A stretch of 62,553 nucleotides of DNA from a virus. Positions 12,361 through 22,012 of this stretch are shown here, in pieces. The position numbers and the translations under genes are program-made. Under the pieces are notes generated by a model that worked only from the letters and a program-made list of their open reading frames with translations, did not search any database and was not told the origin of the DNA. The stretch is from the IMG/VR virus record IMGVR_UViG_3300042564_005954, positions 1 to 62,553 of that record. One strand, written 5' to 3'. Within the stretch, counting starts at the first letter, position 1, and each line of letters opens with the position of its first letter.

Positions 12361-13671
12361 ATGAACGGAAACTTAATTAAAAACCTACAAACATTATTAG
12401 TATTTTTAGATGAAATGAATGCAAGTTCTTCAAATAATGCAAAACTTACAATCATCAAAAAATACTCAAACAATGAATTTATCGTAAAGGTATTTCAGTA
12501 CACATTTAACCATTATAAAAAATATGGTGTACATACAAAGGTTCTTAAAAAACATTCTAACCTTTGTTTAAGCGAATCCATTTATGATGACCTATTTCCT
12601 TTATTAGACGATTTAGCAGAAAGAAATATTACAGGCCACTCTGCTATACAAGCTGTTAATACATTCATAAATACTCTTCCTCAAGAACTTCATAAATTAA
12701 TTTATAGAATACTTGATAGAGATCTTCAAATGGGTGCATCTTTAACAAGTATTTTAAAAATAATCCCAGGTATTGTTCCTACATTTAAAGTTGCTCTTGC
12801 TCATCCGTATCATCCTAGCCGAGTTGATTTTCAAAATGAAATTTGGTACGGCAGTAGAAAATTGGATGGTGTTCGTTGTATTTGTAGAAAAGAAGGAAAT
12901 AGTGTAACATTCTTTTCAAGAAATGGCAAAGAATTTGAAACGTTAGGAAACCTTGAAAAAGAGATCCAAAAAATACCTGGCAACTTTATATTAGACGGAG
13001 AAGTCTGTATAGTGAATAAAAATGGAAAGGAAGATTTTCAAGGTATTATGAAAGAAATACGTCGCAAAGATCATACAATAGAAAATCCTAAATTTCTCGT
13101 ATTTGATTATCTTTCCATTGAACAGTTTGATGAAACTTCAGAATCCAATAATGCAAATCTTTCAATTAGATTAAGCTTATTAAATATTATTCTTTCTGAT
13201 TCAAATTCTTTATTTATTGAACCTATTTCGCAAGTTGTTATTAAAGATGAAACACAATTTACAGAAATGGTTAAAGAAGCTGAAACTGAAGGATATGAAG
13301 GAATTATGTTAAGAAAGGACCTACCATACGAAGGTACAAGATCTCATAACCTTTTAAAGGTTAAAAAATTCCACGATGCAGAGTATAAAGTGCTAAACAC
13401 AGTTAATGGAATTATACGTTGGATAGAAGGTGGAATAACTGTTCAAAGAGAAACGTTAAGTGCTATTATAATTGAACACAAAGGATGTTTAGTAAATGTA
13501 GGTAGCGGATTCTCTAAAGAACAGAGAGAAAGATATTATGCTAATCCTGGTGAACTGATTGGTAAAACTGTAACTATACAATATTTCGAAGAATCACAAA
13601 ATCAAATGGGAGGCTATAGTTTAAGATTCCCGGTGGTAAAACATATTTATGAAAACGGCAGAGATTGCTAA
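12361..13671 (+). CDS. ATP-dependent DNA ligase
   Basis: A 436-residue ligase that seals nicks in duplex DNA, joining Okazaki fragments and repair ends. Motif I KLDGVR has the adenylated lysine at about residue 167. Motif III is FILDGEV, motif IV EGIMLR, motif V LLKVKKF. An N-terminal helical DNA-binding region (1-150) precedes the catalytic core, as in T4 gp30. The first ATG after promoter P6 (12361) is used; an upstream in-frame start lies in the promoter. The next ORF overlaps its end, but its probable real start is downstream at 13685. Confidence 0.93.
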   Translation: MNGNLIKNLQTLLVFLDEMNASSSNNAKLTIIKKYSNNEFIVKVFQYTFNHYKKYGVHTKVLKKHSNLCLSESIYDDLFPLLDDLAERNITGHSAIQAVNTFINTLPQELHKLIYRILDRDLQMGASLTSILKIIPGIVPTFKVALAHPYHPSRVDFQNEIWYGSRKLDGVRCICRKEGNSVTFFSRNGKEFETLGNLEKEIQKIPGNFILDGEVCIVNKNGKEDFQGIMKEIRRKDHTIENPKFLVFDYLSIEQFDETSESNNANLSIRLSLLNIILSDSNSLFIEPISQVVIKDETQFTEMVKEAETEGYEGIMLRKDLPYEGTRSHNLLKVKKFHDAEYKVLNTVNGIIRWIEGGITVQRETLSAIIIEHKGCLVNVGSGFSKEQRERYYANPGELIGKTVTIQYFEESQNQMGGYSLRFPVVKHIYENGRDC

Positions 13672-13684
13672 TAAATTAAATTAT

Positions 13685-14533
13685 ATGAAAAAATTATCTT
13701 TATTATTCTTAGCATTTATTACATTAAGTTGTGCTGAGGAAAAAGCATTCCGTTGTGTAACCGATGATCATATACCATTGTCTGATTATGAAATTGTACA
13801 AGTTTCAAAATCATTTAATAAATCTAAAAGTAAGTCTTTAGGACAAGATGAAGAAAAGACTGAAGTATTTGCTGGCAGGTTTGATAATGTTAAAGGTTCT
13901 AAGTATAAAGGGATAGGATTTCCTAAAGGTAGAAAATGGTTAACAATAAGCGAATGGCGCGGTGAACATATTAAAGATAAAAATAAAAAGGAAAAGTTTT
14001 TACTTTGGAGAGAATACTATAAAGAGCAGTTTATTTATGAAATTAGCAAAGCTGCAATTGCAGAAAGTATGGTTTATAAAGATATTCCACCGTCACTTAT
14101 AGTTGCTCAAGTTATATTAGAAAGTAATTATGGTATGTCAAGACTTGCTGTTACTGCAAACAATTTCTTTGGCCATAAATATAATGGCAAAGATAAAGAA
14201 AAATTTATCATTGCAGCAGATGACTCGCCTACAGATAAATTTACTGTTTTTAGGTCTAGGTGGTATTGCATGAGAGCTCACAGTAAACTCTTAATGAGAA
14301 TGTATCATAAACGTGTTAAGGGCAAGCCTACCGTTGATAATTGGCTTAATGCTTTATGTGGAGGTTCTAATTTAAGTCAGAGTAAAAGATGGGTTAGAAA
14401 AGGTAACTATGTTTATGCAACGTCTTGTTATAATGGAAGTTCATGTTATGCCGATTTGTTAAAATCTATTATAGAAAAGCATAATCTAAAAAGACTTGAT
14501 AAAATAAGATATGAAAGAAGAAAAGCTGTATAA
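13685..14533 (+). CDS. Lipoprotein GH73-type glucosaminidase (putative lysin)
   Basis: A 282-residue peptidoglycan hydrolase. Start 13685 gives a lipoprotein signal: MKKLSLLFLAFITLSC with lipobox TLSC and lipidated Cys16. The C-terminal domain (about 125-280) is of the GH73/FlgJ glucosaminidase type: PPSLIVAQVILESNYG with the likely catalytic Glu146, then NNFFGHKY and YADLLKSII. An intervening FPKGRKWLTISEW region may be a linker. It could be the phage endolysin exported through the Sec/Lol route, or a wall-modifying protein. A lipid-anchored endolysin is unusual. Confidence 0.8.
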   Translation: MKKLSLLFLAFITLSCAEEKAFRCVTDDHIPLSDYEIVQVSKSFNKSKSKSLGQDEEKTEVFAGRFDNVKGSKYKGIGFPKGRKWLTISEWRGEHIKDKNKKEKFLLWREYYKEQFIYEISKAAIAESMVYKDIPPSLIVAQVILESNYGMSRLAVTANNFFGHKYNGKDKEKFIIAADDSPTDKFTVFRSRWYCMRAHSKLLMRMYHKRVKGKPTVDNWLNALCGGSNLSQSKRWVRKGNYVYATSCYNGSSCYADLLKSIIEKHNLKRLDKIRYERRKAV

Positions 14534-14984
14534 AAAAATAAATGTTTTTAAAAATGTCCTATTATCAATAAAAGAACTATCTGTATCTTCAACAACAAAG
14601 GTTGGCTGTATAGCTCTTAAAAAGGACTTTAGTAAAATAGCAAGTTTTGGTTATAATGGTTCATATAGCGGTGCATCAATAAATCCTACAACAGGAACTG
14701 AAGAAGAAAGTTTAGAGCCAGGTAAGAGTGGATTTATTCATGCTGAAATTAATATGATAGCAAAATTTAAAGAGAATGATCCTGAAAACTACATTATATT
14801 ACTAACACTTTCTCCATGTGATATGTGTACTAAAATTTTAGTAAATGCTGGATTTAAGAGCGTTTATTGGCTTGAAAATTACAGACAGATGGATCACTTA
14901 TCAATTTTTAAAAATTGTAAAATTAATCATGGTAATTTAGAAGACCTGGAAAAAGACTATCATAATATATACAATAAAGCATAG
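14511..14984 (+). CDS. dCMP/cytidine deaminase family protein
   Basis: A 157-residue zinc-dependent deaminase. The zinc site is visible as HAE (His77, Glu79 in FIHAEINMIAKF) and SPCDMC (Cys103, Cys106). Length and the NG-x4-G substrate region (GYNGSYSGA) suit dCMP deaminase, which makes dUMP for dTTP synthesis, as in T4 cd. The gene overlaps the lysin by 23 bases. No thymidylate synthase is seen in the window. Confidence 0.85.
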   Translation: MKEEKLYKKINVFKNVLLSIKELSVSSTTKVGCIALKKDFSKIASFGYNGSYSGASINPTTGTEEESLEPGKSGFIHAEINMIAKFKENDPENYIILLTLSPCDMCTKILVNAGFKSVYWLENYRQMDHLSIFKNCKINHGNLEDLEKDYHNIYNKA

Positions 14985-14986
14985 TC

Positions 14987-15562
14987 TTGATTTTAGAAGC
15001 AATAAGTTTTAAATTAGCATTAGACTTCTTTATTTACTTAAAGAAGAACGGCATAGTTTCAAATACAATTAAGGTTGATTTTTTTGATAGAGTTAAACAT
15101 GAATATGTTAACTATAGCTCTATTGAAGATATGCAATCATATTTTAATTTAAACTATGTACCTATAGATCCATGTAATCTTGGTGATCTATGTTCTATTC
15201 AATCATTTCTCTCAATAAGTAATACTTATAACTTTAGCATTAATTATAAAGTAAATGATGTTATAGGTAATTTAAGTATTAACCAAGGTTCAGGATTTGA
15301 CATTCAGAGGAATAGTCAAAGAGATGTGTTTAAACAAAGACAGCTCAATCTTGTAAAAAATACAATAGGTGAATATCTTTCATTTTATAATGAAATAAAA
15401 AAGATATACATAACAGGAATTTATTCCCCGTGTTATGCAGTACCAGGTTGGTCAGAAAATACTTGGTATCTTAACTCATTAAAAAGTGCAATAACAGCAC
15501 CTAATAATCTTTCTCAATTTCCATATAGGGATAAAAAAATAGAGACAAAACCACCTAAATAA
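14987..15562 (+). CDS. Phage protein of unknown function
   Basis: A 191-residue protein with probable TTG start at 14987, two bases after the deaminase stop; no upstream ATG is available. The N-terminal part (EAISFKLALDFFIYLKKNGI) is helical; the rest is mixed with several aromatic residues. It ends directly before the tail-fibre-like gene. The first part of the tail block may include it, but no family is recognised. Confidence 0.5.
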   Translation: MILEAISFKLALDFFIYLKKNGIVSNTIKVDFFDRVKHEYVNYSSIEDMQSYFNLNYVPIDPCNLGDLCSIQSFLSISNTYNFSINYKVNDVIGNLSINQGSGFDIQRNSQRDVFKQRQLNLVKNTIGEYLSFYNEIKKIYITGIYSPCYAVPGWSENTWYLNSLKSAITAPNNLSQFPYRDKKIETKPPK

Positions 15563-15581
15563 ATAAAAAAACAAAAATAAG

Positions 15582-18272
15582 ATGTCATTTAATTTAAAGG
15601 AATACATTCTTTATAGAACTGAAATAAAAAGAGAGTTATTTAATACTGAGGTTGATAATAACTTTAAGATGGTTGCAAATCCTTGGGCAGAAGAAAGAGT
15701 ATATGAAGAAGGAAATATTGTTTATCATCCTGTTGTTGTTGAACCAGTCACAGGCATACCTCAACCTACAGGCGGTGGTTCGCAATCACTTGCTTGGTGG
15801 AGAGCTAATAAAAGAACTACAAAGGGAGTTTTTCTTTTAGACGAATGGGATCTTGTTGGAGGAGTAGGAACAGGAGATCTTTCTGTTCAAGGGGCAGATG
15901 GATTTGGTAAAATTCTTGTAAATTATTCAGGACCTACTGGTTCTTTTCAAGGTGGTCCTAATGGATTAATCACATCGCCTAACCCTAATGCAACTATAAA
16001 TTATATTGCAGGTGCTGGTATGCAATTACAATGGGATCAAAGTAGTAACTCAATTAAGTTTATAAATGTAACTGCAGGTGGCGAAGTAAATCACGGACTT
16101 AACATAGGAACTGGTAATGCAGTATATGCAGGCTTAAGTGGAACTGATTTGCAATTCAGAGGTTTTTCTGCTTCTAATACATCAAGTAATCCTGCATTAA
16201 CCACTACAATAAATAGCTTTACAAGTAACATAAATTATAACTTAGACTCAGGAGAAATATTCTTAGGTGAATTAAGTGGAGGCAATCCTACAGCAGATGA
16301 ACTTAGCGATATTACCTATCCATCAGGTCTTCCTACAAATGGTGATCTTTTACAATGGAGTTCTTCTCTGGGATCTTGGATTCCAGTTTCAATAAGTTTA
16401 TTAGGTGTAAATAATATTTATGATAACAGTGCAGTAATAGCAAATGCAACAAGAACGGTTACTCTTAATAGTACTGTTGGTGGCAGTTTAAATTTTCAAT
16501 CATCTGCTGGTGTGTCTGGGCTTAGAATTAACAATGCTGGTACTGGATTTGTAATAGGAACGGTTTTAGGTACATCACCAACATCACTTCTTGACTTAAG
16601 ACCTAATGATACTAATCCTTATCAATTTATGATTGATCAAAAAAGTGGAGGAGGCGATTCAGTCATTAGTGTTGGAAATGAAGTAGGCACGCCCGGTAGA
16701 AAATTTCTTTTAGGCTATGATACAAGTCAAACGTCGTTTGGTATAAATGGTGGATCTGCGTTTACAGGGTTTTCTTCTTTGCAAGGTAAAGGAGTTGATT
16801 TTTTAACAATATCAAATAGCGGTACATTTTACATACCTTATCTAGGTGCTCCTACAGTATCTGCTTTAGGAAATGATCAATTTTTAACATTTGCTGAAAA
16901 TGATTCACAGGGTTTAGACACAAAAGGAACAATCAGATCTGAGAGAGATCTTACATGGACATATGATGGTACAAATGGTTTACTAAGTACTGCTAAACAA
17001 TTTAGAATAAATTCTACAGATCCTTTTAGAACAGCTGCTGGTTATAAGTCAGGTTTGTGGGTTCAAAATGTAAGACTTAATAATACTGGAACCAATGACT
17101 TTAGTATACACTCAAGGGTGGTGCAATCAGACAGTCCGTTAAACGTTGAAGTAACAGGTATTTATTCTACATTAGAAGAAGATGGTTTAGGAGATACAAT
17201 CAATTCACAAGTTAACCGTTATGAAAAACAAAGTGCTGGTAGTTCTGAAATAAATCTTTCAGGATTTGAAACCGTAATAAGAGATAGTGGGGCAAATAAA
17301 TCATTCGGTGCTTTGCTAGGATCTGAAAGTACAACTGTTTCACAACAATGGGGTTTAGGCGTTTATTGGATTGACACTGCTGTTGCTGATAGCAAAATTG
17401 GTATTTTTTCAGATACTGCAAATATTTACTCTAGCAAATTTGATATTTATGAAAACGGCGAAACATGGTCAGGTTTATTTAGAGGGTGTGTAGCTGTAAA
17501 AGATGGCGGACTTGTTCTTGATACGTTTTCATCTACACCAAATTGTAACGTTACGCCTAGCGGTGAAATTCCTTATGAAGATAGGACTCTTTGGATTAAT
17601 GAAAATAATGGACACTTGTACAGAGGCACACAAGATTTAGAAGCAGCATTAGGTGGTTCATTTAAAACTGTTTTAGCAAGTTCAAGTTTTAGAGTTTCCA
17701 GTGATTCTAATAATTTTGCGAGTGATCCTTATGTTATAGGGTTTCCGACCGAACTTTCATTTGGTGGAGATCATGACTTATTTTCACCTTCTGATTTTCC
17801 TGGTAGCTGGGACAGTAATGCTTGGAACGATTGTTATAATGTAACTGTAACTACAACACCTGGCAGTTTAAGTTCAATTGATTCTAATGGATACGGCTGT
17901 TTAATACCTGTTCCTTATCCTTTAGCAATAGGGCAAAAATTAAAATTAACAAGTTTAGGCAGACTTTCCTATAATGCATACCAAGTCGGTACAGTATTTA
18001 AACAAGCAGTTTTACATGTTGATCAAAATGACTTCTTGGATATAACTGGTAATAATACAACCGTTGAGGTTTTAGGAAGTGATTCATATCTTGCTGATGT
18101 TAATAATAGTCCAGTTGCAATTTTTAATACTTCATTGGATATTACATTAACCAAAAACTTAGCAGCTGGCGATTACTTAATGGTAGGGTTTGGTCTTAAT
18201 GACTACAATTCAAGTGCTACACCATCAAATCGTTTAACTGTTTCTTGGACATTAAGCGCATCTGATTCTTAA
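15582..18272 (+). CDS. Tail fibre-like structural protein
   Basis: An 896-residue protein, Gly/Ser/Thr/Asn-rich with repeated short beta strands, typical of trimeric tail fibres. The N-terminal portion (EERVYEEGNIVYHP, later AWWRANKRT) resembles a small carbohydrate-binding module of the CBM5/12 type, with aromatic residues in the expected places. The C-terminal 150 residues look like a separate beta-sandwich receptor domain (DYLMVGFGLNDY). It is probably a host-recognition protein located on the baseplate. It is distant from the other fibres at 36-50 kb. Confidence 0.6.
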   Translation: MSFNLKEYILYRTEIKRELFNTEVDNNFKMVANPWAEERVYEEGNIVYHPVVVEPVTGIPQPTGGGSQSLAWWRANKRTTKGVFLLDEWDLVGGVGTGDLSVQGADGFGKILVNYSGPTGSFQGGPNGLITSPNPNATINYIAGAGMQLQWDQSSNSIKFINVTAGGEVNHGLNIGTGNAVYAGLSGTDLQFRGFSASNTSSNPALTTTINSFTSNINYNLDSGEIFLGELSGGNPTADELSDITYPSGLPTNGDLLQWSSSLGSWIPVSISLLGVNNIYDNSAVIANATRTVTLNSTVGGSLNFQSSAGVSGLRINNAGTGFVIGTVLGTSPTSLLDLRPNDTNPYQFMIDQKSGGGDSVISVGNEVGTPGRKFLLGYDTSQTSFGINGGSAFTGFSSLQGKGVDFLTISNSGTFYIPYLGAPTVSALGNDQFLTFAENDSQGLDTKGTIRSERDLTWTYDGTNGLLSTAKQFRINSTDPFRTAAGYKSGLWVQNVRLNNTGTNDFSIHSRVVQSDSPLNVEVTGIYSTLEEDGLGDTINSQVNRYEKQSAGSSEINLSGFETVIRDSGANKSFGALLGSESTTVSQQWGLGVYWIDTAVADSKIGIFSDTANIYSSKFDIYENGETWSGLFRGCVAVKDGGLVLDTFSSTPNCNVTPSGEIPYEDRTLWINENNGHLYRGTQDLEAALGGSFKTVLASSSFRVSSDSNNFASDPYVIGFPTELSFGGDHDLFSPSDFPGSWDSNAWNDCYNVTVTTTPGSLSSIDSNGYGCLIPVPYPLAIGQKLKLTSLGRLSYNAYQVGTVFKQAVLHVDQNDFLDITGNNTTVEVLGSDSYLADVNNSPVAIFNTSLDITLTKNLAAGDYLMVGFGLNDYNSSATPSNRLTVSWTLSASDS

Positions 18273-18327
18273 TAAATTTCTTTCAGATTTATAAGTTTCT
18301 TTTTATTTTTTATTTAAACAACGTTTT

Positions 18328-18795
18328 ATGGAAATTACAAAATACCAATGGATAAAAGGTGATAAGATTGGCAATGTTGAAGACATAATTGATTATGGCC
18401 AAGAATGGATAACCTTTAAAAATGGTGGTAGAATAGCATCATCTTTATTAAATGAGTTTATGGTTCCAATACAATGGGATAACCAAATAATGGATTTTAG
18501 TTCACAAACTGAAGTTCCAAAGCAGCCTCAAAAAATAACAAAAAGAGAAGAAAAACCACAAACATCATTTCTGTATGATCTTATTGATAATATAAAGGTA
18601 AAGGAAAATCATACAACAGAATTTGAAATAAATTTTAAACTTCCTAAAAAGGAAATGATTAATGTTTTAGTATCATCTTATGCCGAGGAAGAAGTGTTAC
18701 TTACTCTTAAAGAATATGTTCTTAATCAAATTGATATGAAATCTTTACACGAAACAATAAAGAGTAAATTTAGTGATATATCTATTTTTCTATAA
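18328..18795 (+). CDS. Hypothetical protein
   Basis: A 155-residue protein. The N-terminal part forms a small beta domain (YQWIKGDKIGNVEDIIDYGQ); after a charged, proline-containing linker (about 65-85) comes a helical C-terminal domain. This suggests an adaptor with two parts. No family is recognised. It sits between the fibre gene and the late promoter at 18830. Confidence 0.5.
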   Translation: MEITKYQWIKGDKIGNVEDIIDYGQEWITFKNGGRIASSLLNEFMVPIQWDNQIMDFSSQTEVPKQPQKITKREEKPQTSFLYDLIDNIKVKENHTTEFEINFKLPKKEMINVLVSSYAEEEVLLTLKEYVLNQIDMKSLHETIKSKFSDISIFL

Positions 18796-18829
18796 TGTTA
18801 ATCTTACATCTAGCACACTTATTAATCTA

Positions 18830-18840
18830 TAATATATAAT
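18830..18840 (+). promoter_or_regulatory. Late-promoter-like motif
   Basis: TAATATATAAT, 15 bases before the start at 18855. Same core as the other structural-gene motifs. Confidence 0.5.
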
Positions 18841-18854
18841 TCAAATACCAACAT

Positions 18855-19241
18855 ATGCAAACATTACCAAATCGTTTTACAAGAAGAAAAATTAATAAAT
18901 ATAATGGATTTGTAAACCTAAAAAGAAAACTTTTATTTTCAGCATGGTGTAAATTTGTTTTAAATTTACAAAAAGGTGGAAACGAATTACATAATTCAAA
19001 TGTAGACAGACAAGATAAAATTTACCATGAAATTTTAGAAGCAAGAGAATTGGTAAAAATTGAATTTTGGAAAAACTTAGGTCATACCGAAGAAGAAATA
19101 AAAAATCTTAGAATTGCATTTGCAATTACTGCTGTTAAAAATAGAGATACTTGGCAAACTGATAAAAAGGTTGCAAGAAAAATCTTTAAAGAAACTGCAG
19201 AGTCTTTAAGAAAAAGAAAACAAGAAGGTATTACTAAATAA
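18855..19241 (+). CDS. Basic hypothetical protein
   Basis: A 128-residue, strongly basic, helical protein (MQTLPNRFTRRKINKYNGF). It contains aromatic-basic helices and a TWQTDKKVARKIFKE segment. A late motif directly precedes it, and its stop abuts the next start (19241). Charge suggests nucleic-acid contact or assembly, but no family is recognised. Confidence 0.5.
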   Translation: MQTLPNRFTRRKINKYNGFVNLKRKLLFSAWCKFVLNLQKGGNELHNSNVDRQDKIYHEILEARELVKIEFWKNLGHTEEEIKNLRIAFAITAVKNRDTWQTDKKVARKIFKETAESLRKRKQEGITK

Positions 19242-19627
19242 TGGAAGAACTGTTAGAAGTTAATTTTGTTTATGCAAATGAACCTTATAAAGTAAAGTCT
19301 TTCTTGGAAAGAATTCCAAGAAATATAGAATGTATTAATTACATTGACATTTACGATAAATTAGCAAAAAATGATTACTATGATCATAAGCCTTCTGATG
19401 CTGTTGTTTCTACATATCTTATAAAGCAGATTCAATATGTTATAGAAAAAGATCTACGATCTGTTTATTATGTGTTAGGCTGTATTGAAAAAGAAAGTGT
19501 ACAAAATATACAACGCTATATGCAATCTTTAACAAATAAAAGTATAGTGTTTAACATATATCATTCTGTAGATATAAACTTAAATGGTTCAAGTAAACTT
19601 TTTCAAGAGTTAAGAGAATTTGAATGA
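19241..19627 (+). CDS. Hypothetical protein
   Basis: A 128-residue protein. It overlaps the next gene by four bases (ATGA), so it is likely coupled to it. The sequence is mixed alpha/beta, with a YYVLGCIEKESVQNIQRYM segment that resembles part of a P-loop-free nucleotide-handling or RNase-like fold only loosely. No function is assigned. Confidence 0.45.
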   Translation: MEELLEVNFVYANEPYKVKSFLERIPRNIECINYIDIYDKLAKNDYYDHKPSDAVVSTYLIKQIQYVIEKDLRSVYYVLGCIEKESVQNIQRYMQSLTNKSIVFNIYHSVDINLNGSSKLFQELREFE

Positions 19628-20187
19628 AAAAACACAGAGTCTTTAATAAGGGTGAGTATGTTTATTGTCTTTTGGCATCATATACTAACCCTGATATGCT
19701 TATTCCAATAAAAGGGATAATCATTGATACAAAATGGGATCTTGTGAATCCTCTTTATAAAATAAAAATTATTAAGTTTTACGATAACATAAACTTTTTA
19801 AAGAAGCATTTTTTTGATATGCTTTTTAAGTGTTCGTTTGACAAGAGATCTAAACCATTAGCATTAAAGGCAGAAAATTTTAATCGTGTTATTGATTTAG
19901 AAGAAAGACTAAATGAAAAAGATAGCCACCGCTTTCATGTTGTAGTGGAATCTGTTATGTGTACAAAAACTTCACCTGAATTAAAAGAACTATTTAATAG
20001 AGTACAGTTCTTTTTAATATCAAGAAACCTAAAAGAAATTAGAGAATTTTCGTCAAGGGCTTTTTATAAAGGCCCTTTCTCTATTGATAGCATACCTGAA
20101 TTTAATAAAAGATTTAAAGCAGGTTGGGAAGACAAGTTTAAAAAGGAAAATCTTGACATAGATAAATACCTTGATACACTTTCTTAA
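19624..20187 (+). CDS. Hypothetical protein
   Basis: A 187-residue protein. The N-terminal part has a short beta-barrel look (FNKGEYVYCLLASY, MLIPIKGIIIDTKWD), as in SH3- or KOW-like modules; the rest is helical and charged. Third gene of a tightly packed trio (18855-20187) with four- and one-base overlaps. No family is recognised. Its stop codon is part of the next late motif. Confidence 0.45.
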   Translation: MKKHRVFNKGEYVYCLLASYTNPDMLIPIKGIIIDTKWDLVNPLYKIKIIKFYDNINFLKKHFFDMLFKCSFDKRSKPLALKAENFNRVIDLEERLNEKDSHRFHVVVESVMCTKTSPELKELFNRVQFFLISRNLKEIREFSSRAFYKGPFSIDSIPEFNKRFKAGWEDKFKKENLDIDKYLDTLS

Positions 20188-20195
20188 TATATAAA
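20185..20195 (+). promoter_or_regulatory. Late-promoter-like motif
   Basis: TAATATATAAA, overlapping the preceding stop codon and 15-25 bases before the large structural gene at 20210. Confidence 0.5.
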
Positions 20196-20209
20196 ATAAA
20201 TAGGTTGGA

Positions 20210-22000
20210 ATGCCAGATAATAATAATACGGTAACAAGTATAAATAGTGCTTTACCTCAACCTCAGCAATTTTCAGATAGAAATACAACATTAGGTGTTT
20301 TTGGTGGTGAATCATTTGGATTTGCATCTTCCGTTGAATCAAGATATGCTTCAAACTTTTATGTTAACAGAGTACAACCTGATGGGTTAACTGTACCTAA
20401 AGCATTTAATGATTTTTTACCTCGTTCAATTTTTAATCAGTATGCACTTTTTAATTATAGAGGTTTATACGGTGGTCTATTAGGAAGTACTGCTAATGGT
20501 TATTTTGATAATGGAAATAGAGGAAGTCTTAGCGGTGAAAATGCAGCAAGAGAAATATCAGTTTCAAAAATTATAGAATTTTATAACACATATTACCCTA
20601 AAATTTCATACGATCCTTCAAATTTTTTATATTCAAAATATTATAAAAAAATACCACCTAATCATCTTATAACATTAAGAAGATTCCCTCTTCCTGTAAA
20701 TGATAATATTTTTGATTTATTTGCAACTCCAGGAACAAAAGATCCTGAAACAAAAGCATTACCCGATGCTGTTGATGTTAATCAAGTTGCAGGTGTTACT
20801 GCAATAACATACTTAGGAGAAACTGCAGGCAATCCTATTGATCAACTTCTTTCTTTTACATTTGGTTTAAAATGGAAAGAAGTTAACTCTGAAATGGAAT
20901 CAATATCCACCGGTGATAAAGGATATACTAGTCAACCTTTTTATAATAAGATAGGCCCATTAGGTAGAGCAACTGCAGATTCACTTAAAGGTATAGATGC
21001 AGGTACTAAATTTAGAAGGGAGATTTCTCCTAATGGAGATCCGTTAGGTCAAACATATGCAAACTTTGTATTAGGACCTATAAATGTCATAGATCAAACA
21101 ACTTCAAGAGATAGAGGTCTTAAATTTGACCAAGACATGAAACTTATTTTTGAATATGAGTTAAGATCTCTTAATTATGTTAATCCTAAAATAGCAATGA
21201 TTGATGTAATAAGTAATATGTTAACAATGACCACAAACAATGCTCAATTTTTTGGAGGTGGACAAAGATATTATGGATCACAAGGTTTTGTTGCTAGCCA
21301 ATTTGGTGATATAAATAAGTTAAGACAGGGAGATTTTTCAGGATATATAGGAAGTGTTGTTAATGATGTTTCAACTGGATTTAAAGGATTATTTGGTAAT
21401 GCATCAGGAGGATTTGATGCAGCTAGTTTAGGTTCAGGATTACTCACAGCAGGAAAAACACTATTAGGAAATATATTAGGTGGATTTTTATCAAGTGAAG
21501 TAGGCGCAGTGGAAGGTGTACAAGCAAGTAAAGCATTAATAAGCGGTGAACCTACTGGTAATTGGCATGTTACAATAGGAAATCCTCTTAATCCTATACT
21601 TGTTATGGGTAATATGTATTGTGATAATGCTGTTATGACATTAGGTAAAGGATTAGGATTTGATGATTTCCCGATGGAGGCAAAGTTTGAAATTAGCGTT
21701 AAACATGGTAAGCCTAGAGATAAGGGGGATATAGAAAATATGTTTAATGCAGGTAGAGGTAGAATATATGCATCAGCGGCTAATGAAGAAGATGTTTTAA
21801 ATTTAGCAGGTAAAGATCCAGTAGTTTTCGGTGCAGTCCAACAGAACATAGGTAATGTTAATCTTCAACCTACACAATCAGACAATGGACCAACACCGTC
21901 TAGCTTAGAGAAAAATAAAGCATCAACTACTTCTAGCAAGCAAGAACCTGCACCAGGAAGTTACATTAGCAATCTTGTCAGTATGATGATTGATTCTTAA
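20210..22000 (+). CDS. Baseplate/tail structural protein
   Basis: A 596-residue virion protein. The middle part contains IPPNHLITLRRFPLPVNDNI and ISNMLTMTTNNAQFFGG; the C-terminal part (NWHVTIGNPLNPILVMGNMY) has a tail-tube-like beta pattern. Such a pattern suits a tube-initiator or baseplate protein. Low-complexity Gly/Ser/Asn regions lie between. It leads the run of gp53-, gp27- and gp5-like genes, supporting a central baseplate position. Exact T4 counterpart not assigned. Confidence 0.6.
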   Translation: MPDNNNTVTSINSALPQPQQFSDRNTTLGVFGGESFGFASSVESRYASNFYVNRVQPDGLTVPKAFNDFLPRSIFNQYALFNYRGLYGGLLGSTANGYFDNGNRGSLSGENAAREISVSKIIEFYNTYYPKISYDPSNFLYSKYYKKIPPNHLITLRRFPLPVNDNIFDLFATPGTKDPETKALPDAVDVNQVAGVTAITYLGETAGNPIDQLLSFTFGLKWKEVNSEMESISTGDKGYTSQPFYNKIGPLGRATADSLKGIDAGTKFRREISPNGDPLGQTYANFVLGPINVIDQTTSRDRGLKFDQDMKLIFEYELRSLNYVNPKIAMIDVISNMLTMTTNNAQFFGGGQRYYGSQGFVASQFGDINKLRQGDFSGYIGSVVNDVSTGFKGLFGNASGGFDAASLGSGLLTAGKTLLGNILGGFLSSEVGAVEGVQASKALISGEPTGNWHVTIGNPLNPILVMGNMYCDNAVMTLGKGLGFDDFPMEAKFEISVKHGKPRDKGDIENMFNAGRGRIYASAANEEDVLNLAGKDPVVFGAVQQNIGNVNLQPTQSDNGPTPSSLEKNKASTTSSKQEPAPGSYISNLVSMMIDS

Positions 22001-22012
22001 AAAATATTTAAT

